Below are positions 1-6,148 of a stretch of DNA of 11,577 nt, piece by piece. The notes beneath the pieces are model-generated. The model worked only from the letters and a program-made list of their open reading frames with translations, was not told the DNA's origin and searched no databases. A program made the translations under genes and the position numbers. This DNA is from Spyradocola merdavium (GTDB lineage: Bacteria > Bacillota > Clostridia > Christensenellales > UBA1750): NCBI GenBank assembly GCA_018711265.1, contig DVIM01000024.1, positions 1-11,577 of the forward strand, given 5' to 3'. Position 1 is the stretch's first letter. The number at the start of each line of letters is the position of its first letter.

Positions 1-116
1 TGCGCGGCATGAAGGCCGAGGAGGTCATCGCCCGCTGCCAGGGCATCCAGTGCCGCAACGGCACCTCCTGCCCGGACCAGCTCGCCAGAGCCCTGCGCAC
101 CGCGCGGGAAGCGTAA
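1..116 (+). CDS. TSCPD domain protein, C-terminal fragment
   Basis: Only the last 37 codons are in the window, in the frame ending with TAA at 114-116. The peptide has a GMKAEEVI segment, a GIQC segment and then the TSCPDQLARAL signature near its end. These are the C-terminal hallmarks of the small (about 80-residue) TSCPD-domain family (TIGR03905 type). The TSCPD domain is also found at the end of some ribonucleotide reductases, but the free-standing small family fits better because the protein stops a dozen residues after the motif. The biochemical function is not known. The two cysteines (CQGIQC and SCPD) suggest a metal or redox role, which is inference. The 5' end is cut by the window edge. 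The gene converges on folT, and a shared terminator follows. Confidence 0.75.
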   Translation, partial: RGMKAEEVIARCQGIQCRNGTSCPDQLARALRTAREA

Positions 117-122
117 ATCCGC

Positions 123-179
123 AAAACAAGACGAGCCCCCTGCCGCGCGCAAACCGCGGCAGGGGGTTCGTCTTGTTTT
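123..179. terminator. Bidirectional Rho-independent terminator between convergent genes
   Basis: Arms at 123-147 and 155-179 pair over 25 bp, with a single G-T wobble and a 7-nt loop. The outer part is AAAACAAGACGA / TCGTCTTGTTTT and the inner part is GC-rich. The A-rich left edge and T-rich right edge make it a terminator in both directions. It serves the TSCPD gene (+) and folT (-), whose stop codon lies in its right arm. Confidence 0.93.
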
Positions 180-804
180 ATTGCCTTTGGACGCCCTTGC
201 GCGCGATCCAGGGAATCGCGCTGCGGGCCTGCGCCGGGATCAGCGCCAGGCGCGTGAGCAGCGGGTGCACCGCGCGGAAGACCAGCACCATCACCGCCGT
301 CTCCAGCGGCAGCAGCACCACGTTCTTCAGGATGCTGGCCGTGACGGTGTACAGATACCCCTTGCCGTAGAGCAGCGCGCTCCACAGCGCGCCGAGCAGC
401 ACGTTGATGACCAGGTTCACCGTGAACTTCGCCGCGAAGATGCGCAGCACCGAGAGCTGCCGGCGATAGAAAAACAGCGCGTAGAAGAGCGAGGCCAGCA
501 TGGCGTTGAGCGTATACCCGGGAAAATAACCGCCGCTGGGCATGAGGAAGAAGCCGATCGTGTCCGAAAGGAACCCCTCGGCAAGGGCCATGAGCGGGCC
601 GTAGATCGACGCGCCCAGGGCTGTGATGAAAAAGGTGAACTGGATGCGCAGCGCGTCGGTCAGCGGGATGTAGAGCCAGCTGAGCGCCGAGCGCAGGGCG
701 ATGAACATCGCGCAGACGGCGAGCATCCGCGGCGAGGAGAACTGCCGCGCGGCCTCGGCCCAATAGTCGCGGTCGCACAGGGAAGAATATATGCGCCCAT
801 TCAC
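178..804 (-). CDS. folT: FolT-like ECF transporter S component (folate uptake)
   Basis: This is a 208-residue integral membrane protein, the substrate-binding S component that works with a shared energy-coupling (EcfA/A'/T) module not present here. About six hydrophobic segments are visible, at roughly residues 28-48, 56-74, 76-90, 98-113, 124-145 and 156-178. The FolT-type pattern is clear: LRIQFTFFITALGASIYGP, then a SDTIGFF turn at 80-86, then GGYFPGYTLNAML at 91-103. The start is GTG at 804, placed 8 nt after an AGGAGG at 813-818. An ATG further upstream (888) lies inside the riboswitch and has no ribosome binding site, so it was rejected. Folate specificity is supported by the THF riboswitch in its leader. 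The gene follows sdaAA on the same strand and has its own promoter. Specificity among vitamin S components is inferred from motif and leader. Confidence 0.87.
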   Translation of the reverse strand: MNGRIYSSLCDRDYWAEAARQFSSPRMLAVCAMFIALRSALSWLYIPLTDALRIQFTFFITALGASIYGPLMALAEGFLSDTIGFFLMPSGGYFPGYTLNAMLASLFYALFFYRRQLSVLRIFAAKFTVNLVINVLLGALWSALLYGKGYLYTVTASILKNVVLLPLETAVMVLVFRAVHPLLTRLALIPAQARSAIPWIARKGVQRQ

Positions 805-856
805 GAGCAAAACCTCCTTTTTTCGGCATTTCGCTACAAAAAGGAGGTTTGCGCTC
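805..856 (-). promoter_or_regulatory. folT expression platform: Shine-Dalgarno-sequestering hairpin
   Basis: On the minus strand, AAACCTCCTTTTT (850-838) is perfectly complementary to AAAAAGGAGGTTT (822-810), which contains the folT ribosome binding site. Beyond small bulges, GAGC (856-853) can also pair with GCTC (808-805), just before the GTG start. The hairpin would hide the whole initiation region, so control should be translational. An alternative helix is visible: TTGCGCT in the aptamer (899-893) matches AGCGCAA (855-849) at the foot of this hairpin. That gives a plausible switch between the two states. Confidence 0.82.
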
Positions 857-865
857 CCGGTTGCA

Positions 866-962
866 GCAGTGGGAAGCAGAGGCTGCACCGCAAGCGCAAG
901 GCTTTTCGTCCCCTTGGCATTCCCCAGCCGCAGAGCACTTTACGCGCAGACCCTGACCCTGC
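866..962 (-). ncRNA. THF (tetrahydrofolate) riboswitch aptamer
   Basis: The roughly 97-nt leader just upstream of folT carries the ordered conserved blocks of the THF aptamer. They are GCGTAAAGTG (family GCGUUAAGUG), a GGGGAATGCC block (family GGGAUG region), GACGAA, a short AAGC/GCTT hairpin, GCGGTG, and a closing CTGCTTCCC. Pairing P2 as GG(T)CTGC / GCAGCC and the outer stem as GCAGGG / CCCACTGC is possible. THF riboswitches are known upstream of folT in Firmicutes, and the predicted transcript starts only a few bases before the aptamer. The central loop departs from consensus, so a covariance-model search should confirm it. Confidence 0.8.
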
Positions 963-975
963 CATGGTCACCCCC

Positions 976-1004
976 ATGATAGCACGCCGGGCGCATTTTG
1001 TCGA
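976..1004 (-). promoter_or_regulatory. Sigma70-type promoter of folT
   Basis: On the minus strand there is a -35 TCGACA (1004-999), a spacer of exactly 17 nt and a -10 TATCAT (981-976). The transcript should start near 969, directly in front of the riboswitch. The promoter begins right after the sdaAA stop codon, and no terminator separates the two genes, so read-through from sda is also possible. Confidence 0.75.
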
Positions 1005-1007
1005 GCG

Positions 1008-1877
1008 TTATTCCTGGGCCAGGCGCGCGGCGATGGCGTGCCCGGTCTCCGTGTCCGCGATGCCGCCCTGCGCGGTCTCCCGCAGCTCCGGCGGGAGCTG
1101 GCGGCCGACGCGGCGCATGGCCTCGACCACCTCGTCCGCCGGGATGGGGAAGACCTGCCCGGCCAGCGCCAGGTCCGCGCAGAGCAGGGCGCTGACCGCC
1201 TGGGAGGCGTTGCGCTGGGCGCAGGGCACCTGCACAAGGCCCGCGACCGGGTCGCAGATCAGGCCCATGCAGCAGCTCAGCGCGTGGGAGAAGGCCGAGA
1301 GCATCTGCTCGAGCGTGCCGCCCGCGGCCTGCACCGCCGCGGCCGCGGCCATCGCCGCCGCGACGCCGCACTCGGCCTGGCAGCCGCCCTCCGCGCCGGC
1401 GACCGTGGCGTTGCGCATCACCACCGCGCCAAAGCCGGAGGCCACCAGCAGCGCCCCCTCCAGCGCCTCCCAGCCAAGGCCCCTCTCCTCCTGCAGGGAG
1501 ACGAGCACCGCGGGCAGCACGCCGCAGGCACCGGCGGTCGGCGCGGCGCAGATGCGGCCCATGGAGGCGTTGACCTCGCTGCAGGAGAGGGCCCGCGCCA
1601 TCACCCGGTTGAGGAAGGGCCCGCACAGGCTCTGCCCGGGCGCATAGGTCCACTGCCGGTGGGCCATGCCGTCGATCAGGCCCCCGGCCGTGCGCTGCGG
1701 CGCCTCCAGCGCCTGCCGGGCCGAGGCCTCCATGACCGCCCAGCGCTCGCGCAGCTGCGCGCGGACCTCGTCCGGCGCGCGCTCCGTGAGCCGGCACTCG
1801 CTCTCCAGGAAGAGCTGTGCCGGGCCGATCCCCCGCTGCGCGCATGCGCGCGCCACGTCCGCAAAGTTTCGATACAT
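1008..1877 (-). CDS. sdaAA: L-serine dehydratase, iron-sulfur dependent, alpha subunit
   Basis: This 289-residue cytoplasmic subunit, together with SdaAB, deaminates L-serine to pyruvate and ammonia using an oxygen-labile [4Fe-4S] cluster instead of PLP. The family pattern is easy to follow: SCSEVNASMGRICAAPTAGACGVLP (residues 99-122), RNATVAGAEGGCQAECGVA (155-173) and CCMGLICDPVAGLVQVPC (202-219). Cysteines in the last two blocks are the expected cluster ligands. Length matches the usual alpha subunit of two-subunit enzymes. The ATG at 1877 has a GGAG-type ribosome binding site and gives the standard MYRNFADV-like N-terminus. It lies 31 bp after sdaAB and is co-transcribed with it. No frame damage is seen. 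Confidence 0.95.
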   Translation of the reverse strand: MYRNFADVARACAQRGIGPAQLFLESECRLTERAPDEVRAQLRERWAVMEASARQALEAPQRTAGGLIDGMAHRQWTYAPGQSLCGPFLNRVMARALSCSEVNASMGRICAAPTAGACGVLPAVLVSLQEERGLGWEALEGALLVASGFGAVVMRNATVAGAEGGCQAECGVAAAMAAAAAVQAAGGTLEQMLSAFSHALSCCMGLICDPVAGLVQVPCAQRNASQAVSALLCADLALAGQVFPIPADEVVEAMRRVGRQLPPELRETAQGGIADTETGHAIAARLAQE

Positions 1878-1908
1878 CTGCCTTCTCCTCTCCGTTTCGC
1901 GTCGCGCC

Positions 1909-2565
1909 TCAGCGCACCGCGCGCGCCGAGAGCACCCCGGGCACGCCCGCCACGCGCTCCACCAAGCCTGCGGGCAGCTCCCCATCCACCTCGATGACGC
2001 AGCAGGCGATCTCCCCCCGCGCGGTGCGCGAAAGGCGCATCACCGCGATGTTGATTCCCCGCTCGGCCAGGATCTGCGTCACGTGGCTGACCATGCCCTG
2101 CCGGTCCTGCTGTAGGATCACCAGCGTCGGCGCGTCCGCGGTGATCTCCGCCGGGTAGTCGTCGATGCGGCAGATGCGGATGCGCCCGCCGCCCAGCGAC
2201 GCGCCCTCGATCGTCCGCTCCCGCCCGTCCGCGCTCCGGAAGGTCATCACCACCGTGTTCTCGTGCGCGCCCTCGACGTGCGTGGGGTAGAAGTCGAACG
2301 CGACGCCCCGCTCCCGCGCAAGGTCAAAGGCGCGGCGCAGCCGCTCGTCCTGCGGGGAGAGGCCGAGCGCCCCGGCCACCAGCGCCCGGTCCGTGCCGTG
2401 GCCGCGATAGGTGCGCGCAAACGACCCGTGCAGCCCGAACGAGACGTGCACAAACTCCCCCGCGATCTGCCGGGCCACGTCCGCAAGGCGGGCCGCCCCC
2501 GCCGTGTGCGACGAAGACGGCCCGATCATCACCGGTCCCAGGACGTCAAAGAGCGAGAGTTCCAT
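1909..2565 (-). CDS. sdaAB: L-serine dehydratase, iron-sulfur dependent, beta subunit
   Basis: This 218-residue partner of SdaAA begins with the hallmark SLFDVLGPVMIGPSSSHTAGA (residues 4-24), followed by the beta-domain with GSFARTYRGHGTDRALVAG (47-65). A C-terminal ACT domain (about 146-218, starting APTLVILQQDRQGMVSHV) is the expected ligand-sensing or assembly module of clostridial enzymes. The ATG at 2565 follows a GGGAGGAAAACG ribosome binding site. That site lies inside the end of the upstream transporter gene, and the coding regions overlap by 20 bp, which implies translational coupling. The order transporter, sdaAB, sdaAA suggests a serine-use operon. Confidence 0.95.
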   Translation of the reverse strand: MELSLFDVLGPVMIGPSSSHTAGAARLADVARQIAGEFVHVSFGLHGSFARTYRGHGTDRALVAGALGLSPQDERLRRAFDLARERGVAFDFYPTHVEGAHENTVVMTFRSADGRERTIEGASLGGGRIRICRIDDYPAEITADAPTLVILQQDRQGMVSHVTQILAERGINIAVMRLSRTARGEIACCVIEVDGELPAGLVERVAGVPGVLSARAVR

Positions 2566-4045
2566 CGTTTTCCTCCCCTTCGCTGCGCGCAGGCTCCGCC
2601 TCCCGCTCCTCGGCGGGGGCGGGCGCCTCGCTCACTGTTTCGGGCTGCGGGGCCGGGGCCTCCTGCCGCCGCGGGCGGAGCAGCCACTGCACGAGCGCCA
2701 CGGCCCCGGCGCTGGGCAGCGCGCCGAGCATCCCCAGGTTCCGCAGCGCGGGCACCGCCGTCCAGGCGACGACCACGCCCGCGCCCGCCGCCAGGCTCAC
2801 CCACGCGCCGAGCACGGTCGTGGGCCGGCCGAACGCGCGCAGCGCAAGCCCCGCGCCCAGCACCGCGCCCAGCAGGAAGGCCGCCTGCGCCATGTTCGTC
2901 AGCGCCGCGCTCTGGTCCAGCGCCAGCAGGAACGCGAGCGCCGCGCCGGCGACCGCGATCCCGTCCGCCGTCCGGCAGAGGGGGCGCTCCTGCTTTCCCT
3001 TGAGCACCGGCTCGGCCACGTCCCAGGCCAGCAGGTTCCCCGCCGCGCGCAGCAGCCCCTGCGCCGAGAGCAGCAGCCCCATGGTCAGCGCCGCAACCAG
3101 CAGCGCGGAGACGGGCGCGGGCAGCACGGCGTTGGTGGCCTCCTGCAGCAGCACGGTCTCCGCCGCGGCCAGCGTGGTCAGCCCTTCCTCCACCATGCGG
3201 CCGAGCAGCCCCGCCGCGGCGCTGAGCACCGTCAGCAGCGCGAGCAGCGCCGCGCCGATCCGCCCGCCATAGCGCGCGGCGTACTCCTCCTGCACGGCGG
3301 TCGCCCGCGAGAGCAGCGAGACCGCGCCCAACACCCCGAGGCCCCAGCCCAGGTCCGAGAGCATATCCACCAGCACGGGATTCCCCGTGGCCAGGCGCGA
3401 AAACGCGCTGGCCAGGACCGTCGCCAGCGTGTTGTCGTTGTCGCCGCTGTGCAGGACCGCGCTGGCCGGCAGCGCCGCCAGCAGGCCCACCAGCAGCAGC
3501 ACCTGCAGGCGGTCCATGCGCCGGCGGGACTGCGGCCCGCACAGCAGCGCCAGGATCGCGCACAGCAGCGCCGCCGCGCCCAGGGCCAGCGTCTGGTGCA
3601 GGGAGAAGACCCCCGCGATCACCCGGCCCAGCAGGGCAATCGCGCCCGTGGCCAGCCCCAGCGCGCTCATGGCGCCGATCACCGCGAACGCGGCGCGCGG
3701 CGCGCTCGCCCGGCTGTAGAGCTCCGCCGCGGACAGCGCCCGCGGCGCCGCCGCCCGCAGCCGCGGCAGGACGCCGCACAGCAGCGCGCACGCCCCGGCC
3801 GCCAGGCTCAGCGGCATCAGCAGGCGCGACAGGCCATAGAGATACAGCGTGCCCGGCACGATCGCCAGCAGCACGACGCCCCCCGCCGCAACGACGAGGC
3901 CGGCCGCCGTATCCGCCGCGCCGCCTCCCTCGCGCAGGCGGTCCGCCACGGACCGCTCGCGCCCCATGTGTGCAAACCCCGCGCCGAGCAGCGCGAGAAA
4001 AAATAAGAGGATCGCCAGCAGGCTCCATCCTTCCCGGTTCAGCAA
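2546..4045 (-). CDS. Divergent sodium:solute symporter (PutP/SSS-like) membrane protein
   Basis: The product is a 499-residue protein with about a dozen hydrophobic segments, a hydrophilic tail (about 460-499) rich in E, A and P, and little soluble sequence elsewhere. By eye it follows the layout of the proline symporter PutP: an N-terminal helix ending near GAGFAHMGRE, a DLGWGLGVLG segment at 231-240 (PutP has a WGLGYFGQP segment), a TM8-like GLLLSAQGLL (323-332), then VLKGKQE and a following helix as in PutP. However, the serine-threonine pair that binds sodium in PutP TM8 appears replaced by leucines, and the TM2 site is not recognisable. The start is TTG at 4045, 8 nt after AGGAAGG; no better start exists. 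Position before sdaAB suggests serine or another small amino acid as substrate, which is inference. Family assignment is moderate. Confidence 0.68.
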   Translation of the reverse strand: MLNREGWSLLAILLFFLALLGAGFAHMGRERSVADRLREGGGAADTAAGLVVAAGGVVLLAIVPGTLYLYGLSRLLMPLSLAAGACALLCGVLPRLRAAAPRALSAAELYSRASAPRAAFAVIGAMSALGLATGAIALLGRVIAGVFSLHQTLALGAAALLCAILALLCGPQSRRRMDRLQVLLLVGLLAALPASAVLHSGDNDNTLATVLASAFSRLATGNPVLVDMLSDLGWGLGVLGAVSLLSRATAVQEEYAARYGGRIGAALLALLTVLSAAAGLLGRMVEEGLTTLAAAETVLLQEATNAVLPAPVSALLVAALTMGLLLSAQGLLRAAGNLLAWDVAEPVLKGKQERPLCRTADGIAVAGAALAFLLALDQSAALTNMAQAAFLLGAVLGAGLALRAFGRPTTVLGAWVSLAAGAGVVVAWTAVPALRNLGMLGALPSAGAVALVQWLLRPRRQEAPAPQPETVSEAPAPAEEREAEPARSEGEENDGTLAL

Positions 4046-4082
4046 GGCACGATCCTTCCTTTCGCAAAATGTTCCGCTCTTT

Positions 4083-4091
4083 AGTATACCA
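4083..4091 (-). promoter_or_regulatory. Extended -10 promoter of the transporter-sdaAB-sdaAA operon
   Basis: On the minus strand TGG precedes TATACT (4088-4083), giving an extended -10 element. No good -35 hexamer is found 17 nt upstream. The start site would be near 4076, leaving a leader of about 30 nt before the TTG start. The promoter is divergent from that of the DUF1015 gene. Confidence 0.6.
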
Positions 4092-4165
4092 TAGGGCGGG
4101 ACAAAAGAAAACGCGCTGCGCGCTTCCCTTCTCGTAAAAAAACGATGTCCAAAATGCGCCCTTTC

Positions 4166-4194
4166 TTGCAAAGCGCGGCCGCATGCTCTATACT
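4166..4194 (+). promoter_or_regulatory. Sigma70-type promoter of the DUF1015 gene
   Basis: The -35 is TTGCAA (4166-4171), the spacer is 17 nt and the -10 is TATACT (4189-4194). The start site is expected near 4201, about 25 nt before the ATG. About 75 bp separate this -35 from the divergent -10 at 4088, and no clear operator is seen between them. Confidence 0.78.
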
Positions 4195-4225
4195 GGGTAT
4201 AAACTGCACGGGGAGGACTTTTTTC

Positions 4226-5437
4226 ATGCCGGATCTTGCAAGCGTGGGCGTCTTGGCGCCCGAAATCCTTCTGCCCCGCGTCGCGGACGAGGCCAAGTGG
4301 GCCGTGATCGCCTGCGACCAGTACACCTCCCAGGTCGAGGTCTGGGAGGAGACGGACCGCCTCGTGGGCGCAGCGCCCTCCACGCTGCGCATCGTCCTGC
4401 CGGAGGTCTACCTTTCCGAGGCCGCCCAGCGCGTGCCCCGCATCCACGAGACCATGCGCGCCTACGCGCAAACCGTGCTCACCTCGTCCGTGCGCGGCAT
4501 GATCCTCACCCAGCGGCGCACGGAGTCCGGCCCGCGCCGGGGCCTGCTGCTCGCCGTGGACCTGGAGGAATACGACTTTTCGCCCGGATCGACCTCCCGC
4601 GTGCGCGCCACGGAGGGCACGATCCTTGCGCGCATCCCGGCGCGCACGCAGGTGCGCCGCGGCGCGCTGCTCGAGTGCCCGCACGTCATGCTCCTGGTCG
4701 ACGACCCGGCAAAGACCCTCATCGAGCCGCTGTACGCCCGCCTGCACGCGCAAAGGCCCCTCTACGACGTGGAGCTCCTGCAGGGCATGGGCCACCTGAC
4801 CGGCTGGGCCGTGGAGGACGCGAGCGATCTTGCCGCCGCAGCCGCCGCGCTGTGCGCCCTGGACGCCGCCCGCGGGGACGCGCCGCTGTTCGCCGTGGGC
4901 GACGGCAACCACTCCCTGGCCGCGGCGCGCGCCTGCTGGCTGGAGATCAAGACCGCCCTCCCCCCGGAGGAGGCCGCGGTCCATCCCGCGCGCTGGGCCC
5001 TGTGCGAGGTGGTGAACCTGCACGATCCCGCGCTGCGCTTTGCGCCCATCCACCGGGTGCTGACGGGCCTTGCGCCCGCCTGCCTTGCGGCGCTGGAGCA
5101 GCGCCTCGCCTCCGCCGCCTCCGGCGCGGGGAACGACGTCCAGCTCGTGACGGCCGCGGGCCAGCGCGCCTATCCCGGCCTGCCGGTGCAGGTCCTGCAG
5201 CCGCTGCTGGACGAGTTCCTCGCCGCGCACCCGGATGCCGCCCTCGACTACGTCCACGGCGACGAGGCCGCGCGCGCCCTGGGCCGCCGGCCGGACGCCT
5301 GCGCGCTGCTCCTGCCCGCGCCGGACAAGTTCGCCCTCTTCCCGGCCATCGCCAAGGGCCCGCTGCCGCGCAAGGCCTTCTCCATGGGCGAGGCCCACGA
5401 AAAGCGCTGCTACTTCGAGTGCCGGCGCATCGGCTGA
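4226..5437 (+). CDS. DUF1015 family protein (possible serine-linked enzyme)
   Basis: The 403-residue soluble protein matches DUF1015 across its length. Visible are the N-terminal ADEAKWAVIACDQYTSQ segment (20-36), RGLLLAVDLEEYDF (105-118), STSRVRATEGTI (122-133), the central VGDGNHSLAAA motif (224-234), and the ending FSMGEAHEKRCYFECRRI (385-402). The function of DUF1015 is not established. The family is often found beside serine genes such as serA/serC, and its central D-G-N/H-H motif resembles the one in ParB/Srx-fold free-serine kinases. A serine-related role is therefore inference. The ATG at 4226 follows a GGGAGG site at 4211-4216; an upstream in-frame ATG (4145) lies before the promoter and was rejected. 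It is monocistronic, with its own promoter and terminator, divergent from the serine dehydratase operon. Confidence 0.85.
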   Translation: MPDLASVGVLAPEILLPRVADEAKWAVIACDQYTSQVEVWEETDRLVGAAPSTLRIVLPEVYLSEAAQRVPRIHETMRAYAQTVLTSSVRGMILTQRRTESGPRRGLLLAVDLEEYDFSPGSTSRVRATEGTILARIPARTQVRRGALLECPHVMLLVDDPAKTLIEPLYARLHAQRPLYDVELLQGMGHLTGWAVEDASDLAAAAAALCALDAARGDAPLFAVGDGNHSLAAARACWLEIKTALPPEEAAVHPARWALCEVVNLHDPALRFAPIHRVLTGLAPACLAALEQRLASAASGAGNDVQLVTAAGQRAYPGLPVQVLQPLLDEFLAAHPDAALDYVHGDEAARALGRRPDACALLLPAPDKFALFPAIAKGPLPRKAFSMGEAHEKRCYFECRRIG

Positions 5438-5442
5438 CGCCT

Positions 5443-5479
5443 GCCGCTCCCCCCGCCGGGGGAGCGGCAAAATTTCTTT
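5443..5479 (+). terminator. Rho-independent terminator of the DUF1015 gene
   Basis: A perfect 11-bp stem, GCCGCTCCCCC (5443-5453) and GGGGGAGCGGC (5458-5468), encloses a CGCC loop and is followed by the T-containing tail AAAATTTCTTT. It begins 5 nt after the stop codon. The tail is less pure than that of the tRNA-Thr terminator. Confidence 0.8.
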
Positions 5480-5500
5480 GGGGAAAAATCAAAAAAAGGC

Positions 5501-5529
5501 TTGCATTTTGGAAGCGGACGCGCTATAAT
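5501..5529 (+). promoter_or_regulatory. Promoter of tRNA-Thr
   Basis: TTGCAT (5501-5506), a 17-nt spacer and a consensus TATAAT (5524-5529). The start site is expected near 5536, about 33 nt before the mature tRNA end. Confidence 0.85.
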
Positions 5530-5568
5530 CATATACGTTCCTTGCGGCGCAGGGAACAGAACGGGAAT

Positions 5569-5644
<76 letters not shown>

Positions 5645-5648
5645 GTGG

Positions 5649-5687
5649 AATCCGATCGCTTGGTCCTCCAGGCGATCGGATTTTTTT
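5649..5687 (+). terminator. Rho-independent terminator of tRNA-Thr
   Basis: Arms at 5649-5663 and 5668-5682 form a 15-bp stem with one G-T wobble and a TCCT loop. The run of T from 5681 to 5687 completes a classic terminator, 4 nt after the tRNA CCA end. Confidence 0.95.
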
Positions 5688-5702
5688 GCTTTCCTGGACG
5701 AG

Positions 5703-5736
5703 GAAGTGGCCCGCCGGATCACCGGCGGGCCACTTC
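5703..5736 (-). terminator. Strong GC-rich hairpin at the end of the EndoQ-helicase transcript
   Basis: A perfect 15-bp stem, GAAGTGGCCCGCCGG (5703-5717) with its complement at 5722-5736, encloses a 4-nt loop. The minus-strand loop reads TGAT and holds the stop codon of the small membrane protein gene. Neither strand has a proper T-run after the stem, so it may act as a weak terminator, an mRNA 3'-end stabiliser, or a barrier between the opposing tRNA-Thr unit and this operon. Confidence 0.6.
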
Positions 5737-6147
5737 GCTTTCCTCTGCGCTTCCGTCAAATCCCAGGACGTAGACCCGATCCCTCTGCTCGCTCCCGGAG
5801 ACGACGACCTGCACGCCGTCCGCGCGCCAGCGCACGGCGAAGTTGTCCGCGCGCGCCACGGCGCCGTCCTCCTGAATGGAAAACGCGCGCTCGAGGATCT
5901 GCCGCCCCTCCCCGCGCAGGGTGAAGCGGCAGTGCGTCGCGCCGAAGGGCCAGTCCGGCTCGCCGACCCTGTCGATCGTGAGCTCGTACATCCCGTCCGG
6001 CGAAACGTCCGTCAGGACCTCCGTCGGCGCGACCTCGACCCGGTACCAGATCCCGCCGGCGAGCGCGGCCAGGCACAGCGCGACCGCGCCCACCGCAGCC
6101 AAGCATCCGCGCAGCCGCCGCACGCCGCGCCCTCCCCCCGCGCCCAT
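5719..6147 (-). CDS. Small membrane-anchored protein of unknown function
   Basis: The 142-residue protein has a basic N-terminus (RGVRRLR), one hydrophobic segment at about 14-33 and then an extracytoplasmic-looking domain. Recognisable features are SPDGMYELTI (49-58), VGEPDWPFG (61-69), HCRFTL, DNFAVRW (101-107) and VVVSGSEQRDRVYVLGFDG (114-132). No lipobox is seen, so it is probably an anchored protein, not a lipoprotein. I cannot assign a family with confidence; small Firmicutes proteins with a SPDG-plus-beta-rich layout are similar in style. The ATG at 6147 lies one base after the stop of the EndoQ-helicase gene (TGA-G-ATG), so translation is coupled. A longer reading up to 6234 would run through the helicase C-terminus and is rejected. 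Its stop codon falls in the loop of a hairpin. Confidence 0.75.
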   Translation of the reverse strand: MGAGGGRGVRRLRGCLAAVGAVALCLAALAGGIWYRVEVAPTEVLTDVSPDGMYELTIDRVGEPDWPFGATHCRFTLRGEGRQILERAFSIQEDGAVARADNFAVRWRADGVQVVVSGSEQRDRVYVLGFDGSAEESEVARR

Positions 6148-6148
6148 C

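Noticed and set aside
805..888. Earlier ATG start for folT
   Set aside because: It lies within the riboswitch and has no Shine-Dalgarno. The GTG at 804 has AGGAGG at the right distance.
181..1647. A 488-codon plus-strand frame over folT and sdaAA
   Set aside because: Antisense to two well-conserved families and without initiation signals.
2411..4006. A 531-codon plus-strand frame opposite sdaAB and the transporter
   Set aside because: Low-complexity Q/R/A translation and no ribosome binding site. The minus strand carries recognised genes.
4046..5470. N-terminal extension of the transporter reading frame across the DUF1015 locus
   Set aside because: The extension is antisense to a conserved gene and upstream of the promoter at 4083-4091. 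The TTG with a well-spaced ribosome site at 4054-4060 is a better start.
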